This document shows positions 15,785 to 25,206 of a DNA stretch of 39,425 bases, one piece after another. The notes below the pieces were generated by a model, which saw only the letters and a program-made list of their open reading frames with translations, ran no database searches and was not told where the DNA came from. Numbering within the stretch: position 1 is the stretch's first letter; each line of letters begins with the position of its first letter. Where the stretch lies: positions 1 through 39,425 of the forward strand of contig NZ_JAUCGJ010000042.1 of NCBI RefSeq assembly GCF_030378065.1. The letters run 5' to 3'. The DNA is from Candidatus Venteria ishoeyi (GTDB taxonomy: Bacteria > Pseudomonadota > Gammaproteobacteria > Beggiatoales > Beggiatoaceae). A program made the position numbers and the translations under genes.

Positions 15785-17716
15785 ATGAATATCAATAAAA
15801 AATGGTTACTCAGCAGCGCGGGACTCGGGCTGGCTGTGGTTTTATTTCTGGCGGCAAATATCGTCAGCAACGCTGCGTTTTCTTCAGCGCGGCTGGATTT
15901 GACGGATAACGGTTTATACACCCTCAGTCAGGGCAGTAAAAACATTCTGGGTGGACTGGAAGAGCCTGTCAGCCTGAAATTTTATCTGTCACAGAAACTC
16001 TTGCCAGAACTGCCCGGTGTGAATGCTTACGCGGTGCGGGTTAAGGAATTGCTGCAAGAATATCAGCGCCATGCGGATGGCAAACTTGATTTGCAAATCA
16101 TTGAGCCGGAAGCCTTTTCCGAAGCGGAAGATACTGCCGTGGCGTATGGCATGAAAGGTGTGCCGCTGGATAATAGCAATACCACGTTTTATTTTGGCCT
16201 CATGGGTAGCAACTCCACTGACGGTGAAGAAAGCATTCCATTTTTTAACCCCAATCGTGAAGAATTTCTGGAATACGACATTACCCAGTTGGTTTATCGC
16301 TTGGCGCACCCGGATAAAAAAGTCGTGGGTCTGATGAGCAGCCTGCCGATTGAAGGCAAACCCGGTGGCGGTCTGCCCTTTATGCAAAGCAAAGGCGGTG
16401 ATGAAAGCTGGATGATAGTTGAGCAAATGCAGCAATTATTTGAAACCCGCACCATTGCTACCGATGTCACGGAAATTCCCGGTAATATTGATGTCTTGAT
16501 GCTGGTGCATCCAAAAAATCTCAGCGAGCAAACCTTATACGCTTTGGATCAGTTTGTACTCAAGGGTGGGCGTTTACTGGCATTTCTCGACCCTTACGCG
16601 GAAACTGATGAACCACCAAGCGATCCGAAAAACCCGCTGGCAGGCATGAACGCGCCGCGTAATTCAGATTTGAGTAAATTACTCGATGCCTGGGGCGTGG
16701 AACTGGTTGCCGATAAAGTCGTGGGGGATATGAGTCTGGCGAAAAAAGTGCAAATGCAAAAAGGCTCACGCGGTATCGTGATCCGCTATCCCATCTGGAT
16801 GGATCTGGATACTGCCAATCTGAATCCTGATGACATCATCACCGGCAAGCTGGGGAATATCACGCTTGCCAGTGCCGGTGCATTAAAACTTAAAGAAGGT
16901 TCGGAAACCAAACTGACACCTTTAGTACAATCCAGTGACCAGGCCATGTTGATTGAAACCAGCAAGCTGGGTATGTTCAGCAACCCTGAAGACATGGTAC
17001 GCAACTTCAAACCCGAAGGTCAGTTTATCCTGGCAGCACGGATTACCGGCACTCTGAATACCGCCTTTCCTGACGGCGCACCGCAAGACGCAGAAGCCAA
17101 AGACGATGCTCAGGATGCGACAGATAGCGACAACAGCCTGAAAACCTCTAAAGAAGAAACCAATCTGGTGATTGTTGCGGATACTGATTTACTCGATGAT
17201 CAATTCTGGGTGCAGGTGCAAAACTTCCTCGGCAACCGGATTGCAATTCCACAGGCATCCAACAACAAACTGCTGACCAATGCACTGGATAACCTCACTG
17301 GCAGCAATGATTTAATCAGCGTGCGTAACCGTGGCAGCTTTACCCGTGAATTTACCAAAGTCGAAGAAATTCGTCAGGTTGCAGAAAATCGTTTCCGCGA
17401 AAAGGAAAAAGAACTGCTGGCGCGTTTGCAGCAAACCGAGCAGCAACTGCGTGATTTACAAAGCAATCGTAAAAATGGCAATGCGGCTTTGCTGACCGCG
17501 AAACAACAACAGGCCATTACCGGTTTTCGTGATGAGAAAATCAAAATCCGTAAAGAACTGCGCGCGGTGCAACATGAGTTGCAAAAAGACATCGAACGCC
17601 TGGAAGCACGGGTGAAATTTATCAATATCGGTTTGATTCCCTTGTTATTCGGCATTGGCGGTATTGCGCTCAGCACCTACCGCACCCGCCGCCGTCAGCA
17701 ACGTCAACGCGCATAA
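15785..17716 (+). CDS. GldG-like ABC transporter auxiliary protein
   Basis: A 643-residue protein of the GldG / ABC-type uncharacterised transport family. It has one N-terminal membrane segment (about residues 9-29), followed by SARLDLTDNGLYTLSQGSK, a hallmark of this family. A large extracytoplasmic domain follows, with FILKGGRLLAFLDPYAETD-like features (here QFVLKGGRLLAFLDPYAE). Residues about 535-605 are strongly charged and rich in Gln and Glu, and look like a coiled coil. A second membrane segment at about 610-630 anchors the C-terminus. The topology places the domain in the periplasm, where it may act on exported substrate or on the envelope. It overlaps neither neighbour but is tightly spaced. 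Confidence 0.88.
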   Translation: MNINKKWLLSSAGLGLAVVLFLAANIVSNAAFSSARLDLTDNGLYTLSQGSKNILGGLEEPVSLKFYLSQKLLPELPGVNAYAVRVKELLQEYQRHADGKLDLQIIEPEAFSEAEDTAVAYGMKGVPLDNSNTTFYFGLMGSNSTDGEESIPFFNPNREEFLEYDITQLVYRLAHPDKKVVGLMSSLPIEGKPGGGLPFMQSKGGDESWMIVEQMQQLFETRTIATDVTEIPGNIDVLMLVHPKNLSEQTLYALDQFVLKGGRLLAFLDPYAETDEPPSDPKNPLAGMNAPRNSDLSKLLDAWGVELVADKVVGDMSLAKKVQMQKGSRGIVIRYPIWMDLDTANLNPDDIITGKLGNITLASAGALKLKEGSETKLTPLVQSSDQAMLIETSKLGMFSNPEDMVRNFKPEGQFILAARITGTLNTAFPDGAPQDAEAKDDAQDATDSDNSLKTSKEETNLVIVADTDLLDDQFWVQVQNFLGNRIAIPQASNNKLLTNALDNLTGSNDLISVRNRGSFTREFTKVEEIRQVAENRFREKEKELLARLQQTEQQLRDLQSNRKNGNAALLTAKQQQAITGFRDEKIKIRKELRAVQHELQKDIERLEARVKFINIGLIPLLFGIGGIALSTYRTRRRQQRQRA

Positions 17717-17728
17717 AGAAGGATGCTC

Positions 17729-19087
17729 ATGAACGCAAAAACTATTTCTATACTGGCGGTCGTCACCTTATTGGTGCTGTTTTTCGCCATACAATCGGGG
17801 CAGCCAACCCGCACGAATGCCGCGCAGACAGAAACCCCCGCGCTGTTTCCGGATTTAGCCAAGCAGTTTAATATGCTTGATGAAATTCATATCCAGACAG
17901 CTAAGCAGAACTTTGCCATCCAGCGCGAAGGCGAAGATCAGCAATGGACATTGGCAGGTTATCCCGTGCCCAACGGACATGTGGCGGGTTTACTCAATGG
18001 TCTGGTGAGCTTGCAGAAAAAGGAGCCAAAAACCAGCAGTGCCGCGCTGTATGCACGTTTGCATGTGGAAGACATAGGCGAAAATGCTCAGTCTTTACAG
18101 GTGGCTTTAAAACGCGGCGCGGACACCGTTGCCACCTTGATTATCGGCAAAAACCACCCGGCAAAAACCCAGGGCGATGGCACGGAATATTATGTGCGTA
18201 AGCCAGGTGAAAAGCAAAGCTGGCTGGTTGCCGGACATCTGCGCCCGGTACAGCGTAAATCACTGGACTGGCTGGATAAGGAAATTGTGAACCTTGACAG
18301 TAAGCAGATAAAAACTGTGAAAGTAACACAAAAAGACGCTGAAGCGGTGTCTATTTTTAAGGATAAAGTTGAAGACGGTGACTATCAGCTTGAAGGCCTG
18401 CCCGCAGACAATAAGCTATTGTCATCTAAGCTGAATAACCTGGCGCAGGCACTGAGTAATTTACGTCTGGAAGATGTTAAACCATTGGCTGAAGTACAGT
18501 TCCCGGAAGATGCTGACAGTGTAGCATTCACCCGCTTTGACGGTCTGGAAGTCACTGCAAGACTGAGCAAACAGGATGAAAAATCCTGGCTGCATCTTAG
18601 CGCTGCGGTGAATGAAAGTGTGCTGGCAGCAGCTAAAGCAGCAGCAGAAGCCAAGGCGGCAACGGATGCAAAAGCAGCGGAAAAAGCCAAGCAGGAAAAT
18701 GCTGAAGCAAGCGCAGAGGCCAAACCACCGATACTCAACGTGGCAGAGAAAGTAGACATCAATCCCGCAACAGAAGCAGAAACGCTGAATCAGCGTCTGG
18801 CAAAATGGGCCTATGCCGTGCCGCAGTATAAAGCGGATGGATTTTTGCCGAAAAAAGACAGCCTGTATGAAGCGATTAAAGCAGAATCTGCCGCTGAAGC
18901 AGCGGGGGCAACGCCTCCCATTGCACCTACTGCGCCTGGCGGTACAGCCAATCAGGACTTTGCGACTTTGCTAAGACAGGCAGCGGAAAAAGCCAAACAA
19001 CAGAAAGCTGCACCTAAAACGGGTGACAGCGCACCAACGCCACCAGGACCGTCTCCGGTTGAAGTAATCAAAAATCTGGGGCAGTAA
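17729..19087 (+). CDS. DUF4340 domain-containing membrane-anchored protein
   Basis: The last gene of the exporter operon, 452 residues. It has one N-terminal membrane anchor (about residues 4-22) and a periplasmic body that fits DUF4340: FAIQREGEDQQWTLAGYPV, ATLIIGKNHP and YYVRKPGEKQSWLV, followed by LDWLDKEIVNLDSKQIKTV. A low-complexity stretch rich in Ala, Lys and Glu lies at about 290-340, and the C-terminal tail is rich in Ala and Pro. AAGGA precedes the ATG at 17729 by five bases; the ATG at 17723 overlaps that site. DUF4340 proteins routinely follow GldG-like genes, so it is probably an accessory part of the same complex. Confidence 0.87.
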   Translation: MNAKTISILAVVTLLVLFFAIQSGQPTRTNAAQTETPALFPDLAKQFNMLDEIHIQTAKQNFAIQREGEDQQWTLAGYPVPNGHVAGLLNGLVSLQKKEPKTSSAALYARLHVEDIGENAQSLQVALKRGADTVATLIIGKNHPAKTQGDGTEYYVRKPGEKQSWLVAGHLRPVQRKSLDWLDKEIVNLDSKQIKTVKVTQKDAEAVSIFKDKVEDGDYQLEGLPADNKLLSSKLNNLAQALSNLRLEDVKPLAEVQFPEDADSVAFTRFDGLEVTARLSKQDEKSWLHLSAAVNESVLAAAKAAAEAKAATDAKAAEKAKQENAEASAEAKPPILNVAEKVDINPATEAETLNQRLAKWAYAVPQYKADGFLPKKDSLYEAIKAESAAEAAGATPPIAPTAPGGTANQDFATLLRQAAEKAKQQKAAPKTGDSAPTPPGPSPVEVIKNLGQ

Positions 19088-19098
19088 CGCAACTAGCC

Positions 19099-19140
19099 TT
19101 TTGTTTTGGGAATATGCTGATGCATATTCCCAAAACAAAA
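19099..19140 (+). terminator. Terminator of the Gld-type operon
   Basis: Arms 19099-19117 and 19122-19140 are 19 bases each and perfectly complementary, with a TGAT loop; the core is TTTTGGGAATATGC. Poly-T and poly-A ends make it potentially bidirectional. It begins 12 bases after the DUF4340 stop codon. Confidence 0.75.
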
Positions 19141-19360
19141 TACCCACCTCACGTCTATTGGCTTGATTGCCTCATCAAGGTAGAACAGGCCGTTAGCCTC
19201 ACAAATCCCCGCGTACAGAATTAGCACACAGGGCATTTCAAAACTGCTCGCTTTGCACACAGTTTTTGTTGTTTGCTTACCATTCATGACAGATACTGAC
19301 CACCCAGTTTAGAAAACTATTTTCGTAAACACCCCCATGAATTAATGTAGCTGTTAAAAA

Positions 19361-19389
19361 TTGCAGGCAACAGGTTTTCAGCGTATGAT
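19361..19389 (+). promoter_or_regulatory. Probable sigma70 promoter of the V-ATPase operon
   Basis: TTGCAG (19361-19366) and TATGAT (19384-19389) are separated by 17 bases. Each box has one or two departures from consensus. Transcription would begin near 19396, giving a leader of about 98 bases before ntpB. Confidence 0.5.
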
Positions 19390-19493
19390 TTATCTTAATC
19401 ACGCTAAGTTATTGATAGTAAGTAGCAGATTTAGCCATTTTTTCTTCAAAAACCTTATGTTAAATTCAGACTGTCTTAACAGGTGAAAGATTG

Positions 19494-20825
19494 ATGCACA
19501 CCATGGCGCGTTACTCAAAAATTCTTGAGATTATTGGCGATATCGTCAAGGTCTGGGTTCCTCTGGAGGCACAGAACAAAGGTATCGGCGCGCGTTATGG
19601 CGATCTTGCACTGGTGGAAAACCGTTTCGGTGAGACTTCGCTGGCCCAGGTCATTAATATCAACCGCGAAACCGTGGCCTTGCAGGTATTTACCGGCACC
19701 AAGGGACTCTCAACAGATGCCAGCGTGCGCTTTCTTGGTCATCCCATGCAGGCGACCTATTCCGCTAATATTCTTGGACGTATTTTTTGTGGCACTGGCG
19801 AAGCTATAGACGGTGGCCCTTCATTAGAGCATGATCCGCGCGTTGATCTGGGTGGGCCATCAGTTAATCCCATGCGCCGGGTGCTGGCATCAAAAATGAT
19901 CCGCACCGGCGTACCGATGATAGACGTGTTCAATTGTCTGGTCGAAAGTCAGAAAATTCCGATTTTTTCCGTCTCTGGCGAACCTTATAATCGTTTTTTA
20001 GCACGTATCGGCATTCAGGCCGACGCTGATGTGGTGGTATTTGGCGGCATGGGGCTGATTTTCGATGATTATCATTTTTTTCGCTCCGCTTTTGAAAATG
20101 CCGGTGTGTTTTCGCGCACTGTCATGTATGTAAACCTGGCTTCCGATCCCATTGTTGAGCGCCTGCTGGTACCTGATATGGCACTGGCGGTGGCGGAAAA
20201 ATTTGCGGTGGAAGAAGGCAAGCGGGTATTGGTGCTGCTGACCGATATGACCGCTTTTGCCGATGCACTCAAGGAAGTGGCAATTGCCATGGATCAAGTG
20301 CCTTCCAATCGCGGTTACATGGGTGATTTATACTCACAGTTAGCGCGCCGTTATGAAAAAGCCTGTGATTTTATGCAGGGCGGCTCGGTTACGATACTCA
20401 GCGTCACCACCATGCCCGGCGATGATGTGACCCATCCGGTGCCGGATAACACCGGTTATATTACCGAAGGCCAGTTTTATCTACACGATGGCCTCATAGA
20501 TCCTTTTGGCTCCTTGTCACGCTTGAAACAGCATGTAGTCGGTAAGGTCACCCGCGACGATCACAGTCAGATTATGAATACCATGATTCGTTTTTATTCC
20601 AGTGCCTGTGATGCTGAACAAAAACAAGCTATGGCTTTTGACTTATCTGATTTTGACCAGCAGTTGCTCAAATTTGGCAAATTATTCCGTGAGCGTTTCA
20701 TGGACATCCATGTTTCCATGCCACTGGAAGAAGCGCTGGATTTGTCCTGGCAGACCTTAGCTGAATGTTTTAAGCCGGAGCAGTTATTGATGAAACAGCA
20801 TTTAATTGAAAAATACTTCCCATAG
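19494..20825 (+). CDS. ntpB: V-type ATPase subunit B (non-catalytic)
   Basis: The regulatory nucleotide-binding subunit of the V1 head, which alternates with subunit A. The 443-residue protein has the B-type features: in place of a P-loop it reads [10 protein letters not shown] at 159-168, as expected for the non-catalytic subunit. It also has [18 protein letters not shown] and the C-terminal domain with [14 protein letters not shown]. The ATG at 19494 follows AGGTGA by seven bases; another in-frame ATG at 19503 is less well placed. It is the first gene of the operon here, whereas in the usual bacterial order it follows subunit A. A 12-base hairpin overlaps its stop codon. Confidence 0.93.
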   Translation: MHTMARYSKILEIIGDIVKVWVPLEAQNKGIGARYGDLALVENRFGETSLAQVININRETVALQVFTGTKGLSTDASVRFLGHPMQATYSANILGRIFCGTGEAIDGGPSLEHDPRVDLGGPSVNPMRRVLASKMIRTGVPMIDVFNCLVESQKIPIFSVSGEPYNRFLARIGIQADADVVVFGGMGLIFDDYHFFRSAFENAGVFSRTVMYVNLASDPIVERLLVPDMALAVAEKFAVEEGKRVLVLLTDMTAFADALKEVAIAMDQVPSNRGYMGDLYSQLARRYEKACDFMQGGSVTILSVTTMPGDDVTHPVPDNTGYITEGQFYLHDGLIDPFGSLSRLKQHVVGKVTRDDHSQIMNTMIRFYSSACDAEQKQAMAFDLSDFDQQLLKFGKLFRERFMDIHVSMPLEEALDLSWQTLAECFKPEQLLMKQHLIEKYFP

Positions 20826-20854
20826 ATTTCCAGGAAAAAAATTGGAAATCTATG
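20821..20854 (+). other. Hairpin between ntpB and ntpD
   Basis: CATAGATTTCCA and TGGAAATCTATG form a perfect 12-base stem with a ten-base loop that includes the ntpB stop codon. No T-run follows. It could protect or process the mRNA and so raise subunit B over the single-copy subunits D and I, which is inference. Confidence 0.5.
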
Positions 20855-20940
20855 CAGTGTTTGGAAGTTGTTAAATCTGGGGAAGTGTAAGTTAATGAAA
20901 ATACTTGTGTGGATGCCCGTTCTTATTATGGATAACAGAA

Positions 20941-21531
20941 ATGGCCCGCCTCGCGCTTAACAAATCCTCCCTCAGCCATCAAAGCAAACAGCTTGATCGC
21001 TATCGGGAATATCTGCCAGCTTTGGATCTCAAACGTCGTCAGTTGATGATGGAATTGAACAAAGCACGCCGCGCTTTGGCTGAACTGGAAAAAAAACTGG
21101 CTGATTTTACGCCACGGGTGGCGGAAACCCTACCGATGCTGGCCAATGAGCATGTGGAAGTGAAGGGTATCGCCCAGGTTGCTGAAGTTTTTACAGAACA
21201 GGAAAACATCATGGGTACCTGGTTGCCTAAGGTTACGGATGTACGCATTGAGGTGCGTGACTATGCCCTGCTTGGCAAGCCGCACTGGGTGGATCGGTTG
21301 GTGGTGTATCTGCGTCAGGCGTTGCGGCTTAAAGTTGAAATTGAAATTGCCAAACGCCGCGTAGCATTACTGGCACAGGCAGTGCGTACCATCACCCAGC
21401 GCGTTAATTTGTTTGACAAGGTGCTGATTCCCAAAACCATCGCCAATATTAAAAAAATCCGTATTTATTTATCTGATGCTGAACGCGCGGCGGTGGTGAC
21501 GGCAAAAATAGCCAAGCAGAAAAAATCATGA
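20941..21531 (+). CDS. ntpD: V-type ATPase subunit D (central stalk)
   Basis: Subunit D forms the rotating coiled-coil axle inside the A3B3 head. From the ATG at 20941 it has 196 residues beginning MARLALNKSSLSHQ, the expected family start. It has long charged helices at both ends (LKRRQLMMELNKARRALAELEKK and the C-terminal ITQRVNLFDKVLIPKTIANIKKI). A longer frame starting at 20905 adds unrelated residues. No strong binding site is visible. The stop overlaps the start of ntpI by ATGA, so the two are translationally coupled. Confidence 0.92.
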   Translation: MARLALNKSSLSHQSKQLDRYREYLPALDLKRRQLMMELNKARRALAELEKKLADFTPRVAETLPMLANEHVEVKGIAQVAEVFTEQENIMGTWLPKVTDVRIEVRDYALLGKPHWVDRLVVYLRQALRLKVEIEIAKRRVALLAQAVRTITQRVNLFDKVLIPKTIANIKKIRIYLSDAERAAVVTAKIAKQKKS

Positions 21532-23309
21532 GTATTGTTGCTTTACACAAAATTACCTTGTGTGGTCTGAGTATTGACCGCGAGGCCATGCTGGCTGATT
21601 TACAGACATTAGGCTTGATGCACATCATCGCCTTGCAAACACCGCCAGCGGAGCGTGAACCCTCACCATTTACACCCGATGAAGAAGCCTACAAAGCCCT
21701 GCATTATCTGCTGGATGCCAAACATAAACGCCGTCAGATTACGGAACCGGTAGATTTTGACTTTGGCACGGTAGTGTCTCAAACATTGGAGAATAAACAA
21801 CGCCGCCGTGATACTGAAGATCGCATCGCATTTCTTGAGCGCCACATTGAAGCGTTGACACCGTGGGGTGATTTCACCTTGCCGCCATTGGCAGAACTGG
21901 CAGGGCAGCGTTTATGGTTCTACCAGGTGCCACATGCGCAGAAAACCTGTTTCAGCACTTTGGATTTGCCCTGGCAGCAGGTACATCGTGATAACCGTTA
22001 TGCCTATATTGTTGTTATTGCGCGTGACAAACCCTCACATGAGGTGCTGCCCTTGCCGCGCAGCCATACCGGTTATGTCCCCTTGCATACCTTAAAACGC
22101 CAATTGGCTCAGGCGGAAATTAAGCTGGAGGACATTCGGGACGAGCGCAACAGCCTCACCCATTGGATATTCCTGCTCAGCCGGAATCTGGCCCATGCCG
22201 AAGATCAAACGGCGCTGCACCAGGTTCAACAACAAACATTAGAACGTGATGGCGTGTGCGTGGTACAAGGCTGGGCTGCGCAACATGATTTGAAAAAACT
22301 GCAAGCCTTTACTGAGCGCCATAGGCTGGCGCTGCTGGCGGAAACGCCGGATATAAAGGATAAGCCGCCCACCCTGCTGGACAACCCGGATCAGCTCAGT
22401 GGTGGTGAAGCGTTGGTGGGCTTTTATCAAACGCCGGGGTATAACACCTGGGATCCTTCGCGCATGGTGTTTTTCTCTTTTGCCTTATTTTTTGCCATGA
22501 TTCTGGCGGATGCCGCTTATGCCGTCGTACTCATGGTCATTGTCGGCTATTTCTGGAAATCACTGGGGGGGAGTGCAAACAAACGCCGTTTACGCACACT
22601 TGCCGTGGCGGTCTTGGGCATGTCACTGCTCTATGGCATCTTGGTGGGCAGTTATTTCGGCTGGACGCCGCCGCCGGACTCCCTGCCGGGTATGCTGAAA
22701 GTCCTGGACTTAAATAATTTCGACAGCATGATGCAGCTTTCCATCGGTATCGGTTGCCTGCATCTTATCGCCAGCAATGCCATGATGGCCTGGCAGCGTG
22801 GCGCTTTTCCCGACAATGCCATTCCTATCGGCTGGATCGCGGCTATTGTTGGCGGTTTTTTATGGTGGCAGGCATGGAATCTCAGTGGAGGCTTGATATT
22901 TGGTGGCGGTATCATACTCATTTTATTATTCGGTGGGAACTGCAAAGTCAATTCCATGTCCAGCGGTCTGTTAGCCGTTTTGGAAAGATTGACTGAATTA
23001 ACCAATATCACCAAACTGTTCGGCGATATACTCAGTTATTTACGTCTGTTTGCACTGGGTCTGGCAAGTTCCTCTTTGGCGGTGACGTTTAACCAGCTTG
23101 CCGACCAGGTTTATGACGCGGTTCCCGGTCTGGGTCTGCTGCTGGCAATTTTAATTTTAATTCTGGGCCACAGCATTAATCTGGCATTAGGCATTATCAG
23201 CGGTTTTGTCCACGGCCTGCGCTTGAATTTTATCGAATTTTTTAATTGGAGCATTTCTGCGGAAGGCTATCCATTCCGCCCATTTGCCAAAAAGGAGCTT
23301 GAACCATGA
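21528..23309 (+). CDS. ntpI: V-type ATPase subunit I (a-type membrane stator)
   Basis: Subunit I is the membrane stator that carries ions past the c-ring. The 593-residue protein has a soluble N-terminal half of about 300 residues and a C-terminal half with about seven membrane segments beginning near residue 312. The essential arginine is seen in LSYLRLFALGLASSSLA (Arg506). The PGYNTWDPSRMVFFSFALFF junction and the LNFIEFFNW segment near the end are typical. At 593 residues it is somewhat shorter than many homologues. It overlaps ntpD upstream and ntpK downstream by ATGA at both ends. Confidence 0.93.
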   Translation: MSIVALHKITLCGLSIDREAMLADLQTLGLMHIIALQTPPAEREPSPFTPDEEAYKALHYLLDAKHKRRQITEPVDFDFGTVVSQTLENKQRRRDTEDRIAFLERHIEALTPWGDFTLPPLAELAGQRLWFYQVPHAQKTCFSTLDLPWQQVHRDNRYAYIVVIARDKPSHEVLPLPRSHTGYVPLHTLKRQLAQAEIKLEDIRDERNSLTHWIFLLSRNLAHAEDQTALHQVQQQTLERDGVCVVQGWAAQHDLKKLQAFTERHRLALLAETPDIKDKPPTLLDNPDQLSGGEALVGFYQTPGYNTWDPSRMVFFSFALFFAMILADAAYAVVLMVIVGYFWKSLGGSANKRRLRTLAVAVLGMSLLYGILVGSYFGWTPPPDSLPGMLKVLDLNNFDSMMQLSIGIGCLHLIASNAMMAWQRGAFPDNAIPIGWIAAIVGGFLWWQAWNLSGGLIFGGGIILILLFGGNCKVNSMSSGLLAVLERLTELTNITKLFGDILSYLRLFALGLASSSLAVTFNQLADQVYDAVPGLGLLLAILILILGHSINLALGIISGFVHGLRLNFIEFFNWSISAEGYPFRPFAKKELEP

Positions 23310-23752
23310 ATGAATTTGTATTGGCCCTGGGCTGGTTAGGTATTTACGCGCCTATGGCGCTAGGCGCAATCGGCAGCATGATGGGCTGCGCGATTGCCGG
23401 TCAGGCCGCTATCGGTGCCATGCTCGAAACCGAAAGCGGTCACGGACGTTATATCGGTATTTCCGCCATGCCCTCATCCCAGGTGATTTACGGTATTGTG
23501 GTGATGTTTACCCTCAACCGTCCATTGAGCGCAGAAAGCGCCGCCGGTGCTTTTGGCATTGGTCTGCTTGCAGGCTTGGCGCTGCTTGCCAGCGCGGTGT
23601 ATCAGGGACGCTGCTGTGCCTCAGCGATTAATGCCGCCAAGGCCAAACCGGAAATTTTCGGGCTTTCCTTAGCACCTGCCGCGATTGTAGAAGGCTTTGC
23701 GGTGTTTGCGTTTATTTTTGCACTGGTGTTAAGTGCGGGTTTGCCAGCATAG
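23306..23752 (+). CDS. ntpK: V-type ATPase subunit K (c-ring proteolipid)
   Basis: The duplicated 16-kDa rotor-ring proteolipid, with 148 residues and four membrane segments. The ion-carrying carboxylate is Glu129 in AAIVEGFAVFAF. Gln59 (MPSSQVIYG) and Gln100 (VYQGR) sit where Gln65 and Gln110 sit in Enterococcus hirae NtpK; Gln100 to Glu129 has the same 29-residue spacing. Ser58 replaces Thr64. The first hairpin lacks its own carboxylate, as in NtpK. These are the known sodium ligands, so sodium coupling is plausible but not certain. It overlaps ntpI by ATGA. Confidence 0.92.
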   Translation: MNEFVLALGWLGIYAPMALGAIGSMMGCAIAGQAAIGAMLETESGHGRYIGISAMPSSQVIYGIVVMFTLNRPLSAESAAGAFGIGLLAGLALLASAVYQGRCCASAINAAKAKPEIFGLSLAPAAIVEGFAVFAFIFALVLSAGLPA

Positions 23753-23764
23753 GAGATTGACACC

Positions 23765-24445
23765 ATGAGCAATACCACCACCCAGATTTCCTCCGGTGTA
23801 GAAGAATTATTGCAACGTCTGCGTGATGAAGGCGTGGCTAATGGTCGTGCACAAGCTGAACGTATTGTGCAGGATGCCGAGGCGCGTGCAGCCTGGATTC
23901 TGGAACAGGCCAAGGATGAAGCCGAGCGTATGCGCCGTGAAGCGCACGAAGAAGCGGAGCATCTCAAACACGCAGGTCAGGAAGCGCTGAAGATCGCAAT
24001 GCGCGATGCCATGCTCAGCCTCAAATCCGAATTGGAAAAACGTTTTGCACATGAAGTGCATCGTCTGGTGGGAGGCGAAACCCGTAAGATTGAACTGCTG
24101 GATCAGTTAATTCTGGAAATCGCAGGACACACCAGAGAACAGGTAGCGGATGCCAAGCGCGTGGAAATCATGTTGCCACATAACGTGGTCGGTCTGGAAG
24201 AAATCAGCCATAACTCTGAAGAAGAAGAATGCGACGTGCTGACCGAATGCGTGCGTCATTTCAGCCAGAACATTGCGCGTGAAGGCGTGACTTTTAAGGT
24301 CAACGAAGAAGATGAAGGGGGGATTCGTCTTTATCTTGCCGAGCAAAGCCTGTATCTGGATCTCACTGACAAGGCTATCGCGGAATTACTGCTGCGCCAT
24401 TTGCAACCGCGTTTCCGCGCCCTGCTTGATGGTGTTGTGCGATGA
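23765..24445 (+). CDS. ntpE: V-type ATPase subunit E (peripheral stalk)
   Basis: Subunit E forms the peripheral stalk that holds the catalytic head still. The 226-residue protein has the usual layout: a long charged helix in the first half (GRAQAERIVQDAEARAAWIL, followed by QAKDEAERMRREAHEEAEHL), then a globular C-terminal domain ending in LLRHLQPRFRALLDG. It starts 12 bases after ntpK, with AGGAGA before the ATG, and overlaps the DUF2764 gene by ATGA. In the usual bacterial order E opens the operon; here it follows K. Confidence 0.88.
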   Translation: MSNTTTQISSGVEELLQRLRDEGVANGRAQAERIVQDAEARAAWILEQAKDEAERMRREAHEEAEHLKHAGQEALKIAMRDAMLSLKSELEKRFAHEVHRLVGGETRKIELLDQLILEIAGHTREQVADAKRVEIMLPHNVVGLEEISHNSEEEECDVLTECVRHFSQNIAREGVTFKVNEEDEGGIRLYLAEQSLYLDLTDKAIAELLLRHLQPRFRALLDGVVR

Positions 24446-25119
24446 GTGGTGAAGCCTATCTCACCCTGATGAGCGCGCTGCCACACCTGGGGGATTTGTT
24501 TACCGCCAAAGAATCGCCCTGCTCAGGTTATAAACTGGCAACCCGCCTGAAAATGCTGAGTCAGGAAGATGCTGAATTATTAAGTGAAATCGAAAACCTG
24601 CTGCAATGGTCGCACAACCCTATTACACTGCGTGATGCAGAAATTTTAAGCCGTGCAAAAAAACTATTGCCGCGCTTGCAGGAAAAAAGTGAATTATTGG
24701 CGGAAACTGTGGATAACCGCCTGGAACAGCGTACCGTACTTGCCGCCATGCGCCGCCGTCAGCGTGGCGATATTGCGCCACCCACCGACAGCCTCTGGGG
24801 TTATGGTCGCTGGCTTAAACACATAGCACGTTACTGGAACGAACCGACATTTCGCCTGGAAGGTGTTTATCCCTGGCTGTCGGAAGCGGAACAGCTATTG
24901 CGCGAAGATGCCACGGTGGAACTGGATCATCTGCTGTTGCGCAGTAAATGGGAATATCTGGGTTATATCGGAGAAGGCCACTATTTTGATTTTGAAGCGG
25001 TGGTTATCTATGTCCTGCGCTGGAATATTATCAACCGCTGGACGGGGTATTCTGGCAAGGCTGCCGCAGTACGTTTTACGAATTTGGTAGCAGATGGGTT
25101 TATGGGTTTGCCAAAATAA
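24442..25119 (+). CDS. DUF2764 family V-ATPase-associated protein
   Basis: In chlamydiae, spirochaetes and similar V-ATPase operons, a DUF2764 gene sits between subunits E and A, and is thought to replace the C (d-type) subunit that links the central stalk to the c-ring. This 225-residue protein starts with YLTLMSALPHLGDLF, the family opening, and has a helical body with LLLRSKWEYLGYIGEGHYFDFEA toward the end and a basic C-terminus. It overlaps ntpE by ATGA. No separate F, G or C subunit gene is present in the window, which agrees with this type of reduced V-ATPase. Function is inferred from context. Confidence 0.82.
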   Translation: MSGEAYLTLMSALPHLGDLFTAKESPCSGYKLATRLKMLSQEDAELLSEIENLLQWSHNPITLRDAEILSRAKKLLPRLQEKSELLAETVDNRLEQRTVLAAMRRRQRGDIAPPTDSLWGYGRWLKHIARYWNEPTFRLEGVYPWLSEAEQLLREDATVELDHLLLRSKWEYLGYIGEGHYFDFEAVVIYVLRWNIINRWTGYSGKAAAVRFTNLVADGFMGLPK

Positions 25120-25206
25120 GATGTTAATTTAGTACTACAGCATTAAAGAAATAAAAAACACCATGTATTCAATGACCTTGAATCGATTGGGTTATGGAGA
25201 AAACTT

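Larger units (their letters stand above)
19088..19493. other. Intergenic region before the V-ATPase operon
   Basis: After the hairpin terminator at 19099-19140, bases 19141-19290 hold a leftward open frame of 64 codons (19093-19287). It has no ribosome binding site, and its 3' part runs through the terminator arms. I do not treat it as a gene, although the segment could be a fragment of a dispersed repeat. From 19300 onward the DNA is AT-rich and carries the proposed V-ATPase promoter. Confidence 0.5.

Noticed and set aside
19093-19287. Leftward open frame of 64 codons before the V-ATPase operon
   Set aside because: Its last codons are the terminator hairpin of the Gld operon and no binding site precedes it. 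It may be a repeat fragment, so I mention it only within the intergenic entry.
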